Assembly (NCBI GenBank): GCA_024401475.1
Contig: JAKSKZ010000003.1
Location: 1-64,000 of the forward strand
DNA length: 64,000 nt
Direction of reading: 5' to 3'
Source: Paludibacteraceae bacterium
Lineage (GTDB): Bacteria > Bacteroidota > Bacteroidia > Bacteroidales > Paludibacteraceae
The notes under the pieces were generated by a model that was given only the letters and a program-made list of their open reading frames with translations, was not told where the DNA came from and ran no database searches. This document shows, one piece after another, positions 1-8,218 of the stretch; position 1 is the stretch's first letter; each line of letters starts with the position of its first letter. The translations under genes were made by a program, and so were the position numbers.

Positions 1-132
1 GTGATTCTACCGACATTAAACGCCTAACGGCGTAATGTAACCGACCTTCCTTTTTTAATTATATATCAATGAAAATCAAATAAATATCTAAATTATTGTT
101 ATCCGGTAAAAGTTTTTTAGATAGAAATGTTT

Positions 133-165
133 AGGCTTAATTCGGAATCCGAATTCAGCCTTTTT
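133..165 (+). terminator. Rho-independent terminator
   Basis: Interrupted stem AGGCT/AGCCT and ATTCGG/CCGAAT, followed by TTTTT. It would end transcription coming from left of the window. Confidence 0.6.
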
Positions 166-266
166 CGTTTACTTTGTTTTCACCACAAAAATCCCATAAA
201 CGATGAGCAATAGTACACATTTCAACGGACTTTACCATCTCTTTTCGATTGAGGGGGTTGTTTTTC

Positions 267-316
267 AAAACTCCAGTCCGCTACGCGTATTTATAGGCAT
301 AGCGGACTGGAGTTTT
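267..316. terminator. Bidirectional terminator after nnr operon
   Basis: A perfect 16-bp inverted repeat (267-282 and 301-316) around an 18-nt loop, with A-rich and T-rich edges on both sides. It lies about 50 nt past the stop of the minus-strand nnr gene. Confidence 0.75.
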
Positions 317-364
317 ATGCTTTTTAATTTTTAGCGGACAGCAATAATTCTTAATTCTTAATTC

Positions 365-1867
365 TTAACAGCCCTCCGCCGCCCTTCCCACATAATCAGC
401 AATATCACCGGCCATCAAACCAGTTTGTCCAAATTTCTCAGCAGCCAAATCGCCGGCCGATCCATGAAGATAAACACCCAGCAAGGCGGATTGTTCTGGA
501 GTATATTTTTGAGCCAAAAGCGAAAGAATGATACCGGTCAAAACATCTCCACTCCCCGCCGTTGCCATTCCCGGATTCCCCGATGTGTTGAAGAAGCAAC
601 GTCCGTCTGGCAAAGCAATGCTTGTGTTAGCTCCCTTTAAAACAATGATGATTCCATACTTTTTAGATAGTGCCATCTGCTTTTCCAATCGGTCATAACC
701 AGAAACTGAATTCCCAGCCAAGCGGTCAAACTCTTTCGGATGAGGCGTGATAATCGTACTCTTAGGCAAGCGGGGCAACCAACCCTCTTCGGCTATTATA
801 TTAAGAGCGTCAGCATCCACTACCAACGGAGAGGTAACTTGTCCCAACAAAGCAGACAAGGCCAAGTGAGACTGCTCTCGTCGTCCTAAACCTGGGCCAA
901 CCCCCACCGCATTATAACGACTCAAGTCAGGCACTTCGCTAAATGCCACCTCATCTGAATCCAACGAAGCGATTGCCTCAGGAACAGACATTTGCAAGAC
1001 ATCACAACAACGGGAAGGTACATGTACCGTCAACAATCCACAACCCGTGCGGAGAGCAGATTTTGCACCCAACAAAGCCGCACCCAACATACCATACGAA
1101 CCTGCCACCAACAAAGCATGCCCATAGGTGCCTTTGTGGGAAAACTTGGAGCGTTTACGCAACATTGACTTTGCCTCTTCTTTGCCCAAAAGAAAATATT
1201 CGGAAGGAATTGTCGCCATGCCTTGCGGATGCAACTGAATGTCGAGCACTTTCACCTCGCCCACGAAAGGGGCATTCTCATAAAGCAAAAAAGCTATCTT
1301 GGGGAATTGGAAAGTAAATGTGACATTAGCTCGAACTATGGAATCCGTATTATTACCTCTATTATCTTCGCCAAACAAACCAGAAGGTATATCTATAGAA
1401 TAGACGGTGGCTCCACTGTTGTTGATTCGTTTCACGACATCAGCATAGAGGCCTTCCAACGGACGATTGACACCCGAACCAAACAATCCGTCTATCACAC
1501 AATCCTCAGGTTTGATATTCCAATCCAAGCCCGTAGCATCGTCAACCACATGAACTACCCCACCCATCATTTCAAACTCTTTCCTTGCGGCAAGACAATC
1601 GTCAGAGAAACGCCCATAGGTGGAGACTAAATACACATTCAACTGAAAACCAACGATTTTCAAAAGTCTGGCCACAACCAACGCATCTCCGCCATTATTG
1701 CCCGGACCTGCAAAAACATAGACCGAAGCCTCCTTGTCTATCAAATGCAGCAACTCATTAAACAATGCGGATGAGGCACGCTTCATCAAATCGAACGACG
1801 GAATCGGCTCATGCTCGATCGTGTAGGCATCCAATGCCTTTATTTGGCTTGTTTTAAATATCTTCAT
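365..1867 (-). CDS. nnrD: Bifunctional NAD(P)H-hydrate epimerase / ADP-dependent NAD(P)H-hydrate dehydratase
   Basis: Repairs hydrated NAD(P)H in the cytoplasm. The N-terminal YjeF domain (about residues 1-215) epimerises R-NAD(P)HX, and the C-terminal ribokinase-like domain (about 230-500) dehydrates S-NAD(P)HX using ADP. Visible motifs are GPGNNGGDA (54-62) in the epimerase, HKGTYGHALLVAG opening the dehydratase, GVGPGLG, the VVDADALN strand, and GSGD (438-441) with the catalytic Asp. The 500-aa length is normal for the fused protein. It lies 6 nt downstream of the M24 peptidase gene, so both are probably one transcript ending at the 267-316 hairpin. Identification is secure. Confidence 0.95.
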   Translation of the reverse strand: MKIFKTSQIKALDAYTIEHEPIPSFDLMKRASSALFNELLHLIDKEASVYVFAGPGNNGGDALVVARLLKIVGFQLNVYLVSTYGRFSDDCLAARKEFEMMGGVVHVVDDATGLDWNIKPEDCVIDGLFGSGVNRPLEGLYADVVKRINNSGATVYSIDIPSGLFGEDNRGNNTDSIVRANVTFTFQFPKIAFLLYENAPFVGEVKVLDIQLHPQGMATIPSEYFLLGKEEAKSMLRKRSKFSHKGTYGHALLVAGSYGMLGAALLGAKSALRTGCGLLTVHVPSRCCDVLQMSVPEAIASLDSDEVAFSEVPDLSRYNAVGVGPGLGRREQSHLALSALLGQVTSPLVVDADALNIIAEEGWLPRLPKSTIITPHPKEFDRLAGNSVSGYDRLEKQMALSKKYGIIIVLKGANTSIALPDGRCFFNTSGNPGMATAGSGDVLTGIILSLLAQKYTPEQSALLGVYLHGSAGDLAAEKFGQTGLMAGDIADYVGRAAEGC

Positions 1868-1873
1868 GACGAA

Positions 1874-3040
1874 TTATTTCAAATTGACAATCATCGGATT
1901 GGCTGTCGTCACACACTCAGCATCACGGTCTTCGTGAACAATAAATGTATTCTCGTTTCCGACAGCCCCCACTCCGTCAACAATAAATTTAGGTTCCCAA
2001 GCAATGGTCATACCTGCTTGTAAAGGCATCCTGTTTTTCGCACAAACGACAGGCAACTCATTCAAAACCAACCCGATGCCATGGCCGACAAACTTAGCCT
2101 GCTGGCGAGTACCCATAAAATGGTCTTCCAAATGATGTTTGCGAGCTATCGCCCAAGCATTTTCGAAGAGTTCTTCGCAAGTCACACCTGGGCGAGCCTT
2201 CTCTTGGAACATTTGATGAATTTCGAGCGAAACGTTATGAGCATAATAGGCTGCATCCGTCGTCTTTCCCACAGAGAAAATTCGAGTTTGATCGACATGA
2301 TAGCCATTGAAGTTTCCACAGATATCCACCATGAAAGTCTGCCCGTCAGTCGGCACCGTTCCATTTTGTCCGACAGGGACTGAAGGATGCAAACCTGCAC
2401 CACCCAAAGCGAAATCAAACGTAGATACCGCCTGAGCGTTTTCTCCAGAAAGCACCGAGCCGAAGAATATCTCCATGCTCTGCCCGAAAATTCTCACAAT
2501 GCCCAAGTTACCCAATTGGCGCATTTTACGTTCCATCTCCACTGAATACTCATTGTCCGACATACCCGGACGATAGAGCGAAGGGAACGACTCGTAGGCA
2601 AGCGACTGCAAGCGGCCGCTTTCCCTCACCAAATCCAACTCGGCAGCACTCTTCACCGCACGGACTATGCGAAGATGATGCGTTCCGTCGCATAACTCCG
2701 CATTGGGGAAGATAGATTGATAACGAAGCCACTCCGCATGCGTCATCTCGTCGGCCTCCACCATAAGACGTTTAGGCATGCCTACGCCTTCCGATTGCAA
2801 AATCGAAGGCATCAACTCCGGCTTGCGTACCATAAATCGATGATTGGACTCCTCCATCTGAGGCCTACGGATAAAGTAGTAAGGATCGCCCTCTGGCAAG
2901 ATATAGACATAACCGCTCACCAATCGGCCTGTCAAGTACAGCAAATTCGTATTAGAAGTGACCAAACAAGCATCCACCTGCTGTTCCGCCATCATTTTTT
3001 GGATGCGGGCAACCCGCCATTTCAATTCTTCGTTCATCAT
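1874..3040 (-). CDS. M24-family Xaa-Pro peptidase
   Basis: Predicted cytoplasmic metallopeptidase of the creatinase/aminopeptidase P fold. An N-terminal creatinase-like domain (about 10-130) precedes the pita-bread catalytic domain (about 140-388). The five expected metal ligands are visible: D239 and D250 (VDICGNFNGYHVDQTR), H319 (FVGHGIGL), E348 (AWEPK) and E362 (NENTF). No signal peptide. First gene of a two-gene operon with nnrD. A TAnnTTTG promoter element sits 25 nt upstream. The start MMNE could be either of two adjacent Met codons. Exact substrate (Xaa-Pro dipeptidase or aminopeptidase) cannot be told from sequence. Confidence 0.88.
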   Translation of the reverse strand: MMNEELKWRVARIQKMMAEQQVDACLVTSNTNLLYLTGRLVSGYVYILPEGDPYYFIRRPQMEESNHRFMVRKPELMPSILQSEGVGMPKRLMVEADEMTHAEWLRYQSIFPNAELCDGTHHLRIVRAVKSAAELDLVRESGRLQSLAYESFPSLYRPGMSDNEYSVEMERKMRQLGNLGIVRIFGQSMEIFFGSVLSGENAQAVSTFDFALGGAGLHPSVPVGQNGTVPTDGQTFMVDICGNFNGYHVDQTRIFSVGKTTDAAYYAHNVSLEIHQMFQEKARPGVTCEELFENAWAIARKHHLEDHFMGTRQQAKFVGHGIGLVLNELPVVCAKNRMPLQAGMTIAWEPKFIVDGVGAVGNENTFIVHEDRDAECVTTANPMIVNLK

Positions 3041-3064
3041 AATCTATACAATATGTGGGGATTG

Positions 3065-3072
3065 CAAAGGTA
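3065..3072 (-). promoter_or_regulatory. -7 promoter element of the M24/nnr operon
   Basis: Minus strand TACCTTTG, a perfect match to the Bacteroidetes TAnnTTTG element, about 25 nt before the ATG at 3040. Confidence 0.6.
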
Positions 3073-3138
3073 CGAAAAAGCGATTTTGATTTACCATTTG
3101 ACCATTTACAAATGAACCGCTCTTTCAATATTTTTCCT

Positions 3139-3146
3139 ATCTTTGG
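3139..3146 (+). promoter_or_regulatory. -7 promoter element of the STM3941-like gene
   Basis: TATCTTTG matches TAnnTTTG. Transcription would start near 3151, so the first ATG at 3153 would be nearly leaderless and the ATG at 3174 is the likelier start. Confidence 0.55.
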
Positions 3147-3173
3147 CAGGAAATGAAACAACACAAAAATCAA

Positions 3174-3662
3174 ATGGAAAAGAACAATCCGAAATCTTGT
3201 TACACATTCAAATTCAGCAAAGGCTCCATATTCAGGACATTTGTTTTATTCCTTCTATCAGGAATAGGGATTTATCACTTTTTTATTAATGTTGGAATCA
3301 AGAACCTCAATGAACCCGGCTTGGTAATGGGTGCTATATGCCTAATAATGGGCATCTGGGCTCTATCCGACCTATGTAGCAATCGATATCGTGACTTTAT
3401 AAAACTGACAACAGAAGGAATTGAAATCGACCAATCAAACGAATTGGAGTATAAACGCGTCAAGGCGCATTTTTCGTGGACTCAAATCGGACATTTGGAC
3501 GTAACACCCGCCAAATTGAAACACTCGTACAATATGAATTTATACGACCGCCAAGGAGACTTGTTGGGCAGCTATTCCGTTGCGGAGAAAGTGTGCGTCG
3601 AAGATCCCACCATCGATATCGAGACAGCCTACTATAAGATTAAAAACAGTCGTTCAATTTAA
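3174..3662 (+). CDS. STM3941-like two-helix membrane protein
   Basis: About 162 residues. Two hydrophobic segments (around 18-37 and 44-64) are followed by a soluble, probably PH-like beta domain (about 75-160) with the pattern FIKLTTEGIEI and WTQIGHLDV. This resembles the STM3941 family of small membrane proteins of unknown function. I chose the internal Met (MEKNNPK) rather than the upstream ATG at 3153, because the promoter element at 3139-3146 leaves almost no leader for the upstream one. The next gene, a tiny winged-helix protein, follows after 12 nt and is probably cotranscribed. Confidence 0.7.
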   Translation: MEKNNPKSCYTFKFSKGSIFRTFVLFLLSGIGIYHFFINVGIKNLNEPGLVMGAICLIMGIWALSDLCSNRYRDFIKLTTEGIEIDQSNELEYKRVKAHFSWTQIGHLDVTPAKLKHSYNMNLYDRQGDLLGSYSVAEKVCVEDPTIDIETAYYKIKNSRSI

Positions 3663-3674
3663 ACATCAAATAAT

Positions 3675-3854
3675 ATGGAAGTAAAAGACAAAGTATTGGA
3701 GACAATGAAACAAGCCGGCGAACCTCTCAACGCAGGCAAAATTGCAGAAATCAGTGGCATCGACCGCAAAGAGGTTGACAAAGCGATGAAACAACTAAAG
3801 GAAGAGGGAGCCATCGTCTCTCCTAAGCGTTGCTACTGGGAGCCAGCAAAATAA
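3675..3854 (+). CDS. Small winged-helix DNA-binding protein
   Basis: A 59-codon gene beginning [20 protein letters not shown] and ending [10 protein letters not shown]. The sequence has a clear helix-turn-helix layout: helix 1 ([12 protein letters not shown]), [15 protein letters not shown], recognition helix ([16 protein letters not shown]), then a wing ([12 protein letters not shown]). It is a stand-alone MarR/ArsR-type winged helix, probably a small regulator or DNA-binding accessory protein. It follows the membrane protein by 12 nt and is followed by a strong terminator. Coding evidence: good helix amphipathicity, correct spacing and operon position. Its target is unknown. Confidence 0.72.
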   Translation: MEVKDKVLETMKQAGEPLNAGKIAEISGIDRKEVDKAMKQLKEEGAIVSPKRCYWEPAK

Positions 3855-3887
3855 GGCTAACAGTACCGATGCTATCAGAAAGAGAAG

Positions 3888-3928
3888 CAACATTGTAACA
3901 CGAAGACAGTTGCAATGTTGTTTTTTTT
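3888..3928 (+). terminator. Rho-independent terminator
   Basis: 12-bp stem CAACATTGTAAC / GTTGCAATGTTG (one G-U pair), 9-nt loop, then eight T. Ends the two-gene unit at 3174-3854. Confidence 0.85.
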
Positions 3929-4023
3929 GAACCAAAGCAGAAAAAAAAACGCAAACTATAAGTTGCATGACCATTTATGGGCTGTCAAAGAAAAAGATAA
4001 AGATGACGAACCCTATTTGTTAC

Positions 4024-4044
4024 TTAAGGTGGCCTCTATAAATT
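4024..4044. repeat. Dispersed 21-bp repeat, copy 1
   Basis: TTAAGGTGGCCTCTATAAAT plus one T. It is found again, with one change in 21 positions, at 40078-40098, and in a more degenerate form at 39981-40000. All copies are intergenic. Confidence 0.5.
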
Positions 4045-4086
4045 GACTTCGAGTGATTTTGGGGTAATGACATCTCCCAACGAGTC

Positions 4087-5193
4087 CTACAAAAACAACC
4101 TTTTACATTTCCAATCCACGCATTCCCTCACCCGCAAGTCTGCGTATGGGGTTCCGTCAAAAACAGATTGTTTGTTTTGCATGCCAAACTCCGTGCCGTA
4201 ATAGAGTACGAATGGTTTGCCCCATTTACGAGAAAAGGCTATGGCCTCTTTCATCAGATTCGTATCGCCATGGCAACAGAAAAGTAAACGATCCATATCA
4301 TGATTATCCAAGAAAAGTATAAGCTGGAAGTCTGATGGATATTGAGAGAAATGGTGCTTTATCCTTTTTTCTAATTCTACATTTCCCTCCAATTTCTTAC
4401 CATGCCATATTGCATCAATAAGCATATTCCGATATTCGAAATCAAGCACCCCATCCAAGACTCCTATATAGTCGCACTGCAAATCCTCCTGAGAAAAGCC
4501 GAACAGACGTTTCCACCACTCGTGCTTCAAATGTATCGTCGAATAATGCCTCTTTTGCAATCCGGCCCCCCACACTTCGCCAAAGAAGATTTTGTCGGGA
4601 AACTCTTGTTTCATCACTTTCCTAAACTTCTTCCAAAAACGGAATGATGGTCCAATGGCATGATCGATGCGCAAGCCATCGAACCCCAAGCCACACCAGT
4701 AACGAGCCACGTCAATCATATATTGGCAGGCAGGCGTATAATTCAGATTCAGCTTGGGCAACTCCTCCACTTCCAAGAAACATTTATAGCTGCCGTCCCT
4801 CTTCCAATAGAACCAACGTCGATAGGGGGACGACGGATTCTCCTTTGCCTCTAAAAAAAAGGGATGGGTGAAATGACAATGGTTGGGCACATAATCGGTG
4901 TATATCTTCAAGCCTCGCGCATGCGTCGCAGCAATGAGTTCCTTCAAGTCGTCCAACGTACCGAAATGAGGATCAACGTGCATAAAATCAGTGATATGAT
5001 AGCCATGATAATTGGCCGAAACTGCTATGGGCGACAACCAAATCGAGGTGGCACCCAAGCCTTGTATATGATCCAAATGTTCGATTATGCCACGCAATGT
5101 CCCTCCTAAAAAACGGTTCTCGTTTTTCAGGGAAAGATCGCCTGTGAATCGGTCCACCAAGATATGATATATGAATTCACTCTTTTCCATCAC
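4087..5193 (-). CDS. GH13 alpha-amylase-family glycoside hydrolase
   Basis: Cytoplasmic alpha-glucan hydrolase or related GH13 enzyme; no signal peptide. The (beta/alpha)8 barrel motifs are present: DYVPNHCH (100-107), [10 protein letters not shown] with nucleophile D177, FFGEVWG with acid/base E206, and FLDNHD with D299 as transition-state stabiliser. At 368 residues it is short. The sequence stops soon after the last barrel motif ([15 protein letters not shown]) and lacks the usual C-terminal beta-sandwich domain, so it is either a minimal form or 3'-truncated. It starts 27 nt after the GT51 gene stop, suggesting cotranscription. Substrate cannot be fixed from sequence. Confidence 0.85.
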   Translation of the reverse strand: MMEKSEFIYHILVDRFTGDLSLKNENRFLGGTLRGIIEHLDHIQGLGATSIWLSPIAVSANYHGYHITDFMHVDPHFGTLDDLKELIAATHARGLKIYTDYVPNHCHFTHPFFLEAKENPSSPYRRWFYWKRDGSYKCFLEVEELPKLNLNYTPACQYMIDVARYWCGLGFDGLRIDHAIGPSFRFWKKFRKVMKQEFPDKIFFGEVWGAGLQKRHYSTIHLKHEWWKRLFGFSQEDLQCDYIGVLDGVLDFEYRNMLIDAIWHGKKLEGNVELEKRIKHHFSQYPSDFQLILFLDNHDMDRLLFCCHGDTNLMKEAIAFSRKWGKPFVLYYGTEFGMQNKQSVFDGTPYADLRVRECVDWKCKRLFL

Positions 5194-5220
5194 TTCTTAT
5201 CACTACACATTATCACTCTC

Positions 5221-7263
5221 CTACTCCTTATGACGCAATCCTTTGAAAAAGTTTTTTGTCTTTTGGAAAATGTTCCACCCCGAATCATTCTCATCGTCGT
5301 CCGATTCATTCGCCTTCTCCGTACCTTTCAAATACGATTTTGCCGCACCCGTCAATTTTACGGATGGCTTCAATTTTTCAAACTGTGCTTCTGTGATGAT
5401 CTGATTGTCCAACATTCGTTTCCCAACCACATCATAATGTCCTCCAACATAAGAGTGAAGTTCGTTGTGCTCGTCAAACATCCAATAGAATTTCTTCGGG
5501 CGAGGAATGACACAAGCCATAAAGATGGCCTCCTCTGGCGTCAATTTTGAAACATCCTTGTCGAAATAGAAACGTGACGCTTCATTCGCCCCATAAACGC
5601 CAGGCCCCCACTCTATGATGTTCAAATAGATCTCCAACATACGTTGTTTGGAAGCCAAACGGTTATTCTCCACCAGCCAAACAATCAATGCCTCCTCCAA
5701 TTTTCGAGTAAGCGTTTTATCCCTACTAAGATACAGATTCTTAATCAACTGCATGGAAATGGTGCTTCCTCCACGGGCAAATCTACCTTCCTTTATATTC
5801 TGGATGATGGAGGCCGTCAAGGCTGTAGGCAAGAAACCTTTGTGGCCATAAAAAGCGCCATCTTCAGAGAACATCACAGCCCATTGCAGATAAGGGGAGA
5901 TTTTCTCCAAAGGACGAAAATCTGGATTCCCCTCGCCTACCTCAAAACTGCGGACCAACGCACCATTTTCGTAAGCCGAATAGACAAACGGCTCGTTCAT
6001 CAACGCGAAGTTCGTCTTGCCATAGTGCTCTATCTTAAAATCTCTTTTCCCCAAGAATGAATAAAACTTCAGACTATCCACCTCGGCCATATCCAAGTCC
6101 AAATCCAAATCATAAGACAAATCGCCTTTCGTGCTAATACCCTCCAAGTTTTTGAACAGGCCGTCGGGCAACGAGGCAAACAATTGCTGAGAAGGGAAAA
6201 ATCCCTTGTGGATGGAGAGTTGCAACTTCAACTCCGGACGAGGTGTCACCTTCACATAGGGCGAGAATTGCAATTGATTGACCGTCACCACAGAGGTGCT
6301 ATCCAACTCAAAATCATCGGGATGAACATTCAAGAGATAATCAATTCCACCCAAAGGAAAAGAGACCAGCGTGTCTGATAGTTTAGAATGCTTGACACTT
6401 AAATGGGCAAAGTTCAGCCGACCGTCCAACTGCAACCAATCCGCCTCATCTCTCTTCTCTCTGAATCGAAGTTGGAGCGAATCAAAACGCACCTCAACAC
6501 CGAATTTGGCCTCAACGTACGGAACCTTCGTCTGACCACCATTGGCAGACGAGACATTACAATCCAACGAACGATCTTTGTTCGAGAAAGAACCCGACAA
6601 TAGGAACTTTTGCGACTGACCATTTTCAGCCACCTCCACACTCGTGTTGTAATTCTTATCATCGATGGAAAATTCAGGCAAATAGGCATGGATAAAACTA
6701 CTATCTTTCTGTAATGAGACATTCATCTTGCGAATGTTGATTTCGTCGGGCACCACCCTGAAAAAGAGGGAGAGCACTTTGGAAAGACGAGCAGAGTATC
6801 CACCCTCCTCAAAAAGCGAATCGGCCGACAAAGAGTCGTTCGTCTGCACGTCGTGAACGGTGTTTCGTCCAGACATCAACCTATCAAAGTTGCGGACTCC
6901 CGCCGTATCCACCAATCGCAAATCGACATCGGACAAACGCAGACGCTTCAAGACTATCGACTTCCGCAACAAATTCATAAGGCTGATTTTAGCCTCCGCC
7001 TTGCCTAAAAGAATCAGCGTGTCCTCGGAAGAAGGCATCACACAAAGATCTGTAAGCTGAAGATTACGCAACCCTTGCAATTTGACCGTCCCATAATCTA
7101 TACGAATGTTTCGCTGTGCCTCCACCTTGGCTATTTTGGAACGTAGAACCTTATCCAACAACGTATTGCGCTGCAAATACACAACAACAGCCACAAGCAT
7201 GGCAAGCATGACCAACAACGGTATAAACCTGAACATTATGAACTTGACAAACCTATTCATCAC
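5221..7263 (-). CDS. GT51 peptidoglycan glycosyltransferase with large AsmA-like N-terminal region
   Basis: 680 residues. An N-terminal membrane anchor (about 10-30, FIPLLVMLAMLVAVVVYL) is followed by about 400 residues resembling AsmA/TamB-type beta-rich repeats. The GT51 domain (about 455-610) carries EDGAFYGHKGF with catalytic E467, RGGSTISMQLIKNLYLS, RKLEEALIVWLVE and the IYLNIIEWGPGVYG loop. There is no transpeptidase domain, so it is a monofunctional, MtgA-like polymerase of lipid II on the periplasmic face. The C-terminus is acidic then basic (about 640-680). It leads the operon with the GH13 gene. The AsmA assignment is by composition and pattern; the GT51 one is secure. Confidence 0.87.
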   Translation of the reverse strand: MMNRFVKFIMFRFIPLLVMLAMLVAVVVYLQRNTLLDKVLRSKIAKVEAQRNIRIDYGTVKLQGLRNLQLTDLCVMPSSEDTLILLGKAEAKISLMNLLRKSIVLKRLRLSDVDLRLVDTAGVRNFDRLMSGRNTVHDVQTNDSLSADSLFEEGGYSARLSKVLSLFFRVVPDEINIRKMNVSLQKDSSFIHAYLPEFSIDDKNYNTSVEVAENGQSQKFLLSGSFSNKDRSLDCNVSSANGGQTKVPYVEAKFGVEVRFDSLQLRFREKRDEADWLQLDGRLNFAHLSVKHSKLSDTLVSFPLGGIDYLLNVHPDDFELDSTSVVTVNQLQFSPYVKVTPRPELKLQLSIHKGFFPSQQLFASLPDGLFKNLEGISTKGDLSYDLDLDLDMAEVDSLKFYSFLGKRDFKIEHYGKTNFALMNEPFVYSAYENGALVRSFEVGEGNPDFRPLEKISPYLQWAVMFSEDGAFYGHKGFLPTALTASIIQNIKEGRFARGGSTISMQLIKNLYLSRDKTLTRKLEEALIVWLVENNRLASKQRMLEIYLNIIEWGPGVYGANEASRFYFDKDVSKLTPEEAIFMACVIPRPKKFYWMFDEHNELHSYVGGHYDVVGKRMLDNQIITEAQFEKLKPSVKLTGAAKSYLKGTEKANESDDDENDSGWNIFQKTKNFFKGLRHKE

Positions 7264-7300
7264 TATTCTCCTTAAATATCAAAGCGGACTATCCTTCCCA

Positions 7301-7308
7301 CAAATATA
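7301..7308 (-). promoter_or_regulatory. -7 promoter element of the GT51 operon
   Basis: Minus strand TATATTTG, 38 nt before the ATG at 7263. Confidence 0.6.
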
Positions 7309-7496
7309 AAAAATAATAGGTTCCACTGTTCTTTTTTGGCTGATTTCAAACAATGTTGACTCCCTAAAGTGACTCGAATCAAGGTGGAACCCACAATTTT
7401 TCACCCACATTAAACGCATAAAGGCCCATCTCTCTTTAGGCGAGCCTAATTCCAATTGAAAAAGAGATTAAATGTTCATACTTATCTCGGAATTAA

Positions 7497-7868
7497 TTAT
7501 GCCATTTCACAATCATAGATGAGGCTCATTATATGCTTGGTTTTGAGAACAAACCATTGCAAAATCTAATTGCGGTGGGTAGAAACAAAGGTATGAGTGT
7601 GATCTTGGCAACACAGAATATGGCAAGCTTTAAGAATGGTCATTTTGATTTCTATGCCAATGCTCAATATCCGTTGATCATGAAACAACAAACACTAGAT
7701 AATCAGGTTATTAAAGATTTGTTTGGAGTTTCAGGTTCCATGCTAGAAGAAATTCGTCAACAAATATCTTCTCTTCAAAAGGGAGAATTGATTATTAAAA
7801 ACAACGAGGCTGTATTGCTTGGTATTGGCAAACCATACAAGAAGATAAAGGTTTCTCATTTAATCTGA
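7497..7868 (+). pseudogene. Truncated HerA/FtsK-like P-loop ATPase, C-terminal remnant
   Basis: An open frame runs from 7497 (just after an in-frame TAA) to 7868. Read from there it gives HFTIIDEAHYMLGFEN, a Walker B strand (TIIDEAH) lying before the first ATG at 7533. It continues with GRNKGMSVILATQNMASF, the post-Walker-B strand and sensor region of HerA/FtsK-like motor ATPases, and ends IGKPYKKIKVSHLI. No Walker A exists upstream and 7264-7496 is not coding, so the first part of the gene is gone. It sits at the left edge of the accessory island and probably marks an older insertion or deletion. Parent family uncertain. Confidence 0.6.
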
Positions 7869-7899
7869 CAACTTCAGAAGGGACAAAGATTTTTTTACA

Positions 7900-7916
7900 G
7901 AAGATTTTATAATTCC
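7900..7916. repeat. Array-flanking direct repeat, left copy
   Basis: GAAGATTTTATAATTCC, identical to 18465-18481. Similarity extends about 20 nt to the right with mismatches (CC-AATGCCA-A). Confidence 0.6.
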
Positions 7917-7990
7917 TCCTAATGCCATATCAAAACCTCGCTAAACACCACATTTAATAACCCAAGAGGTTTGCATTTTGCCCTTTTTCA

Positions 7991-8030
7991 CCCTGCACAT
8001 CCGCTTCACTTTGTTCAGTGGATGTGCGGG
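7991..8030. terminator. Possible terminator hairpin
   Basis: Stem GCACATCC/GGATGTGC extended by CCC/GGG with one bulged T, loop about 17 nt. The T-run is weak on both sides. Lies 190 nt past the end of the first array gene (minus strand). Confidence 0.4.
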
Positions 8031-8218
8031 GTTATTGATGTAACGTCATTCTGACATTGCCAACACTTTTATTGTAATCTGTTAACAGCCATACAAGTTG
8101 GGTGCAACCACTATGTAGTTCCCTCTTTACATGTAGAAAATCGCATAGAAGATAAGCTATAAAGAAGCATCTTAAATTTCCTCTATCGGACGGACAACAT
8201 CAGTATTTTCTGCATCGC

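Larger units (their letters stand above)
1..364. other. Window-edge intergenic region with three hairpins
   Basis: No convincing gene. The first 40 bases hold a short hairpin (13-18/33-38 and 21-24/29-32, TAAC loop) followed by a T-run, so this could be the 3' end of a plus-strand gene lying to the left. A second terminator-like hairpin sits at 133-165 and a third, perfect one at 267-316. Between them I see only AT-rich sequence. Just before position 365 the sequence ATTCTTA is repeated in tandem three times. Short open frames reach the left edge in plus frames 1 and 3 but are too short to identify. Confidence 0.5.
7869..8218. other. 350-nt intergenic region left of the nuclease array
   Basis: No gene seen. 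Holds the left copy of the array-flanking repeat (7900-7916) and a hairpin at 7991-8030. The rest has no recognisable structure. Confidence 0.5.

Noticed and set aside
1..35. C-terminus of a plus-strand gene at the left edge
   Set aside because: Two frames are open for under 12 codons and nothing identifies either of them.
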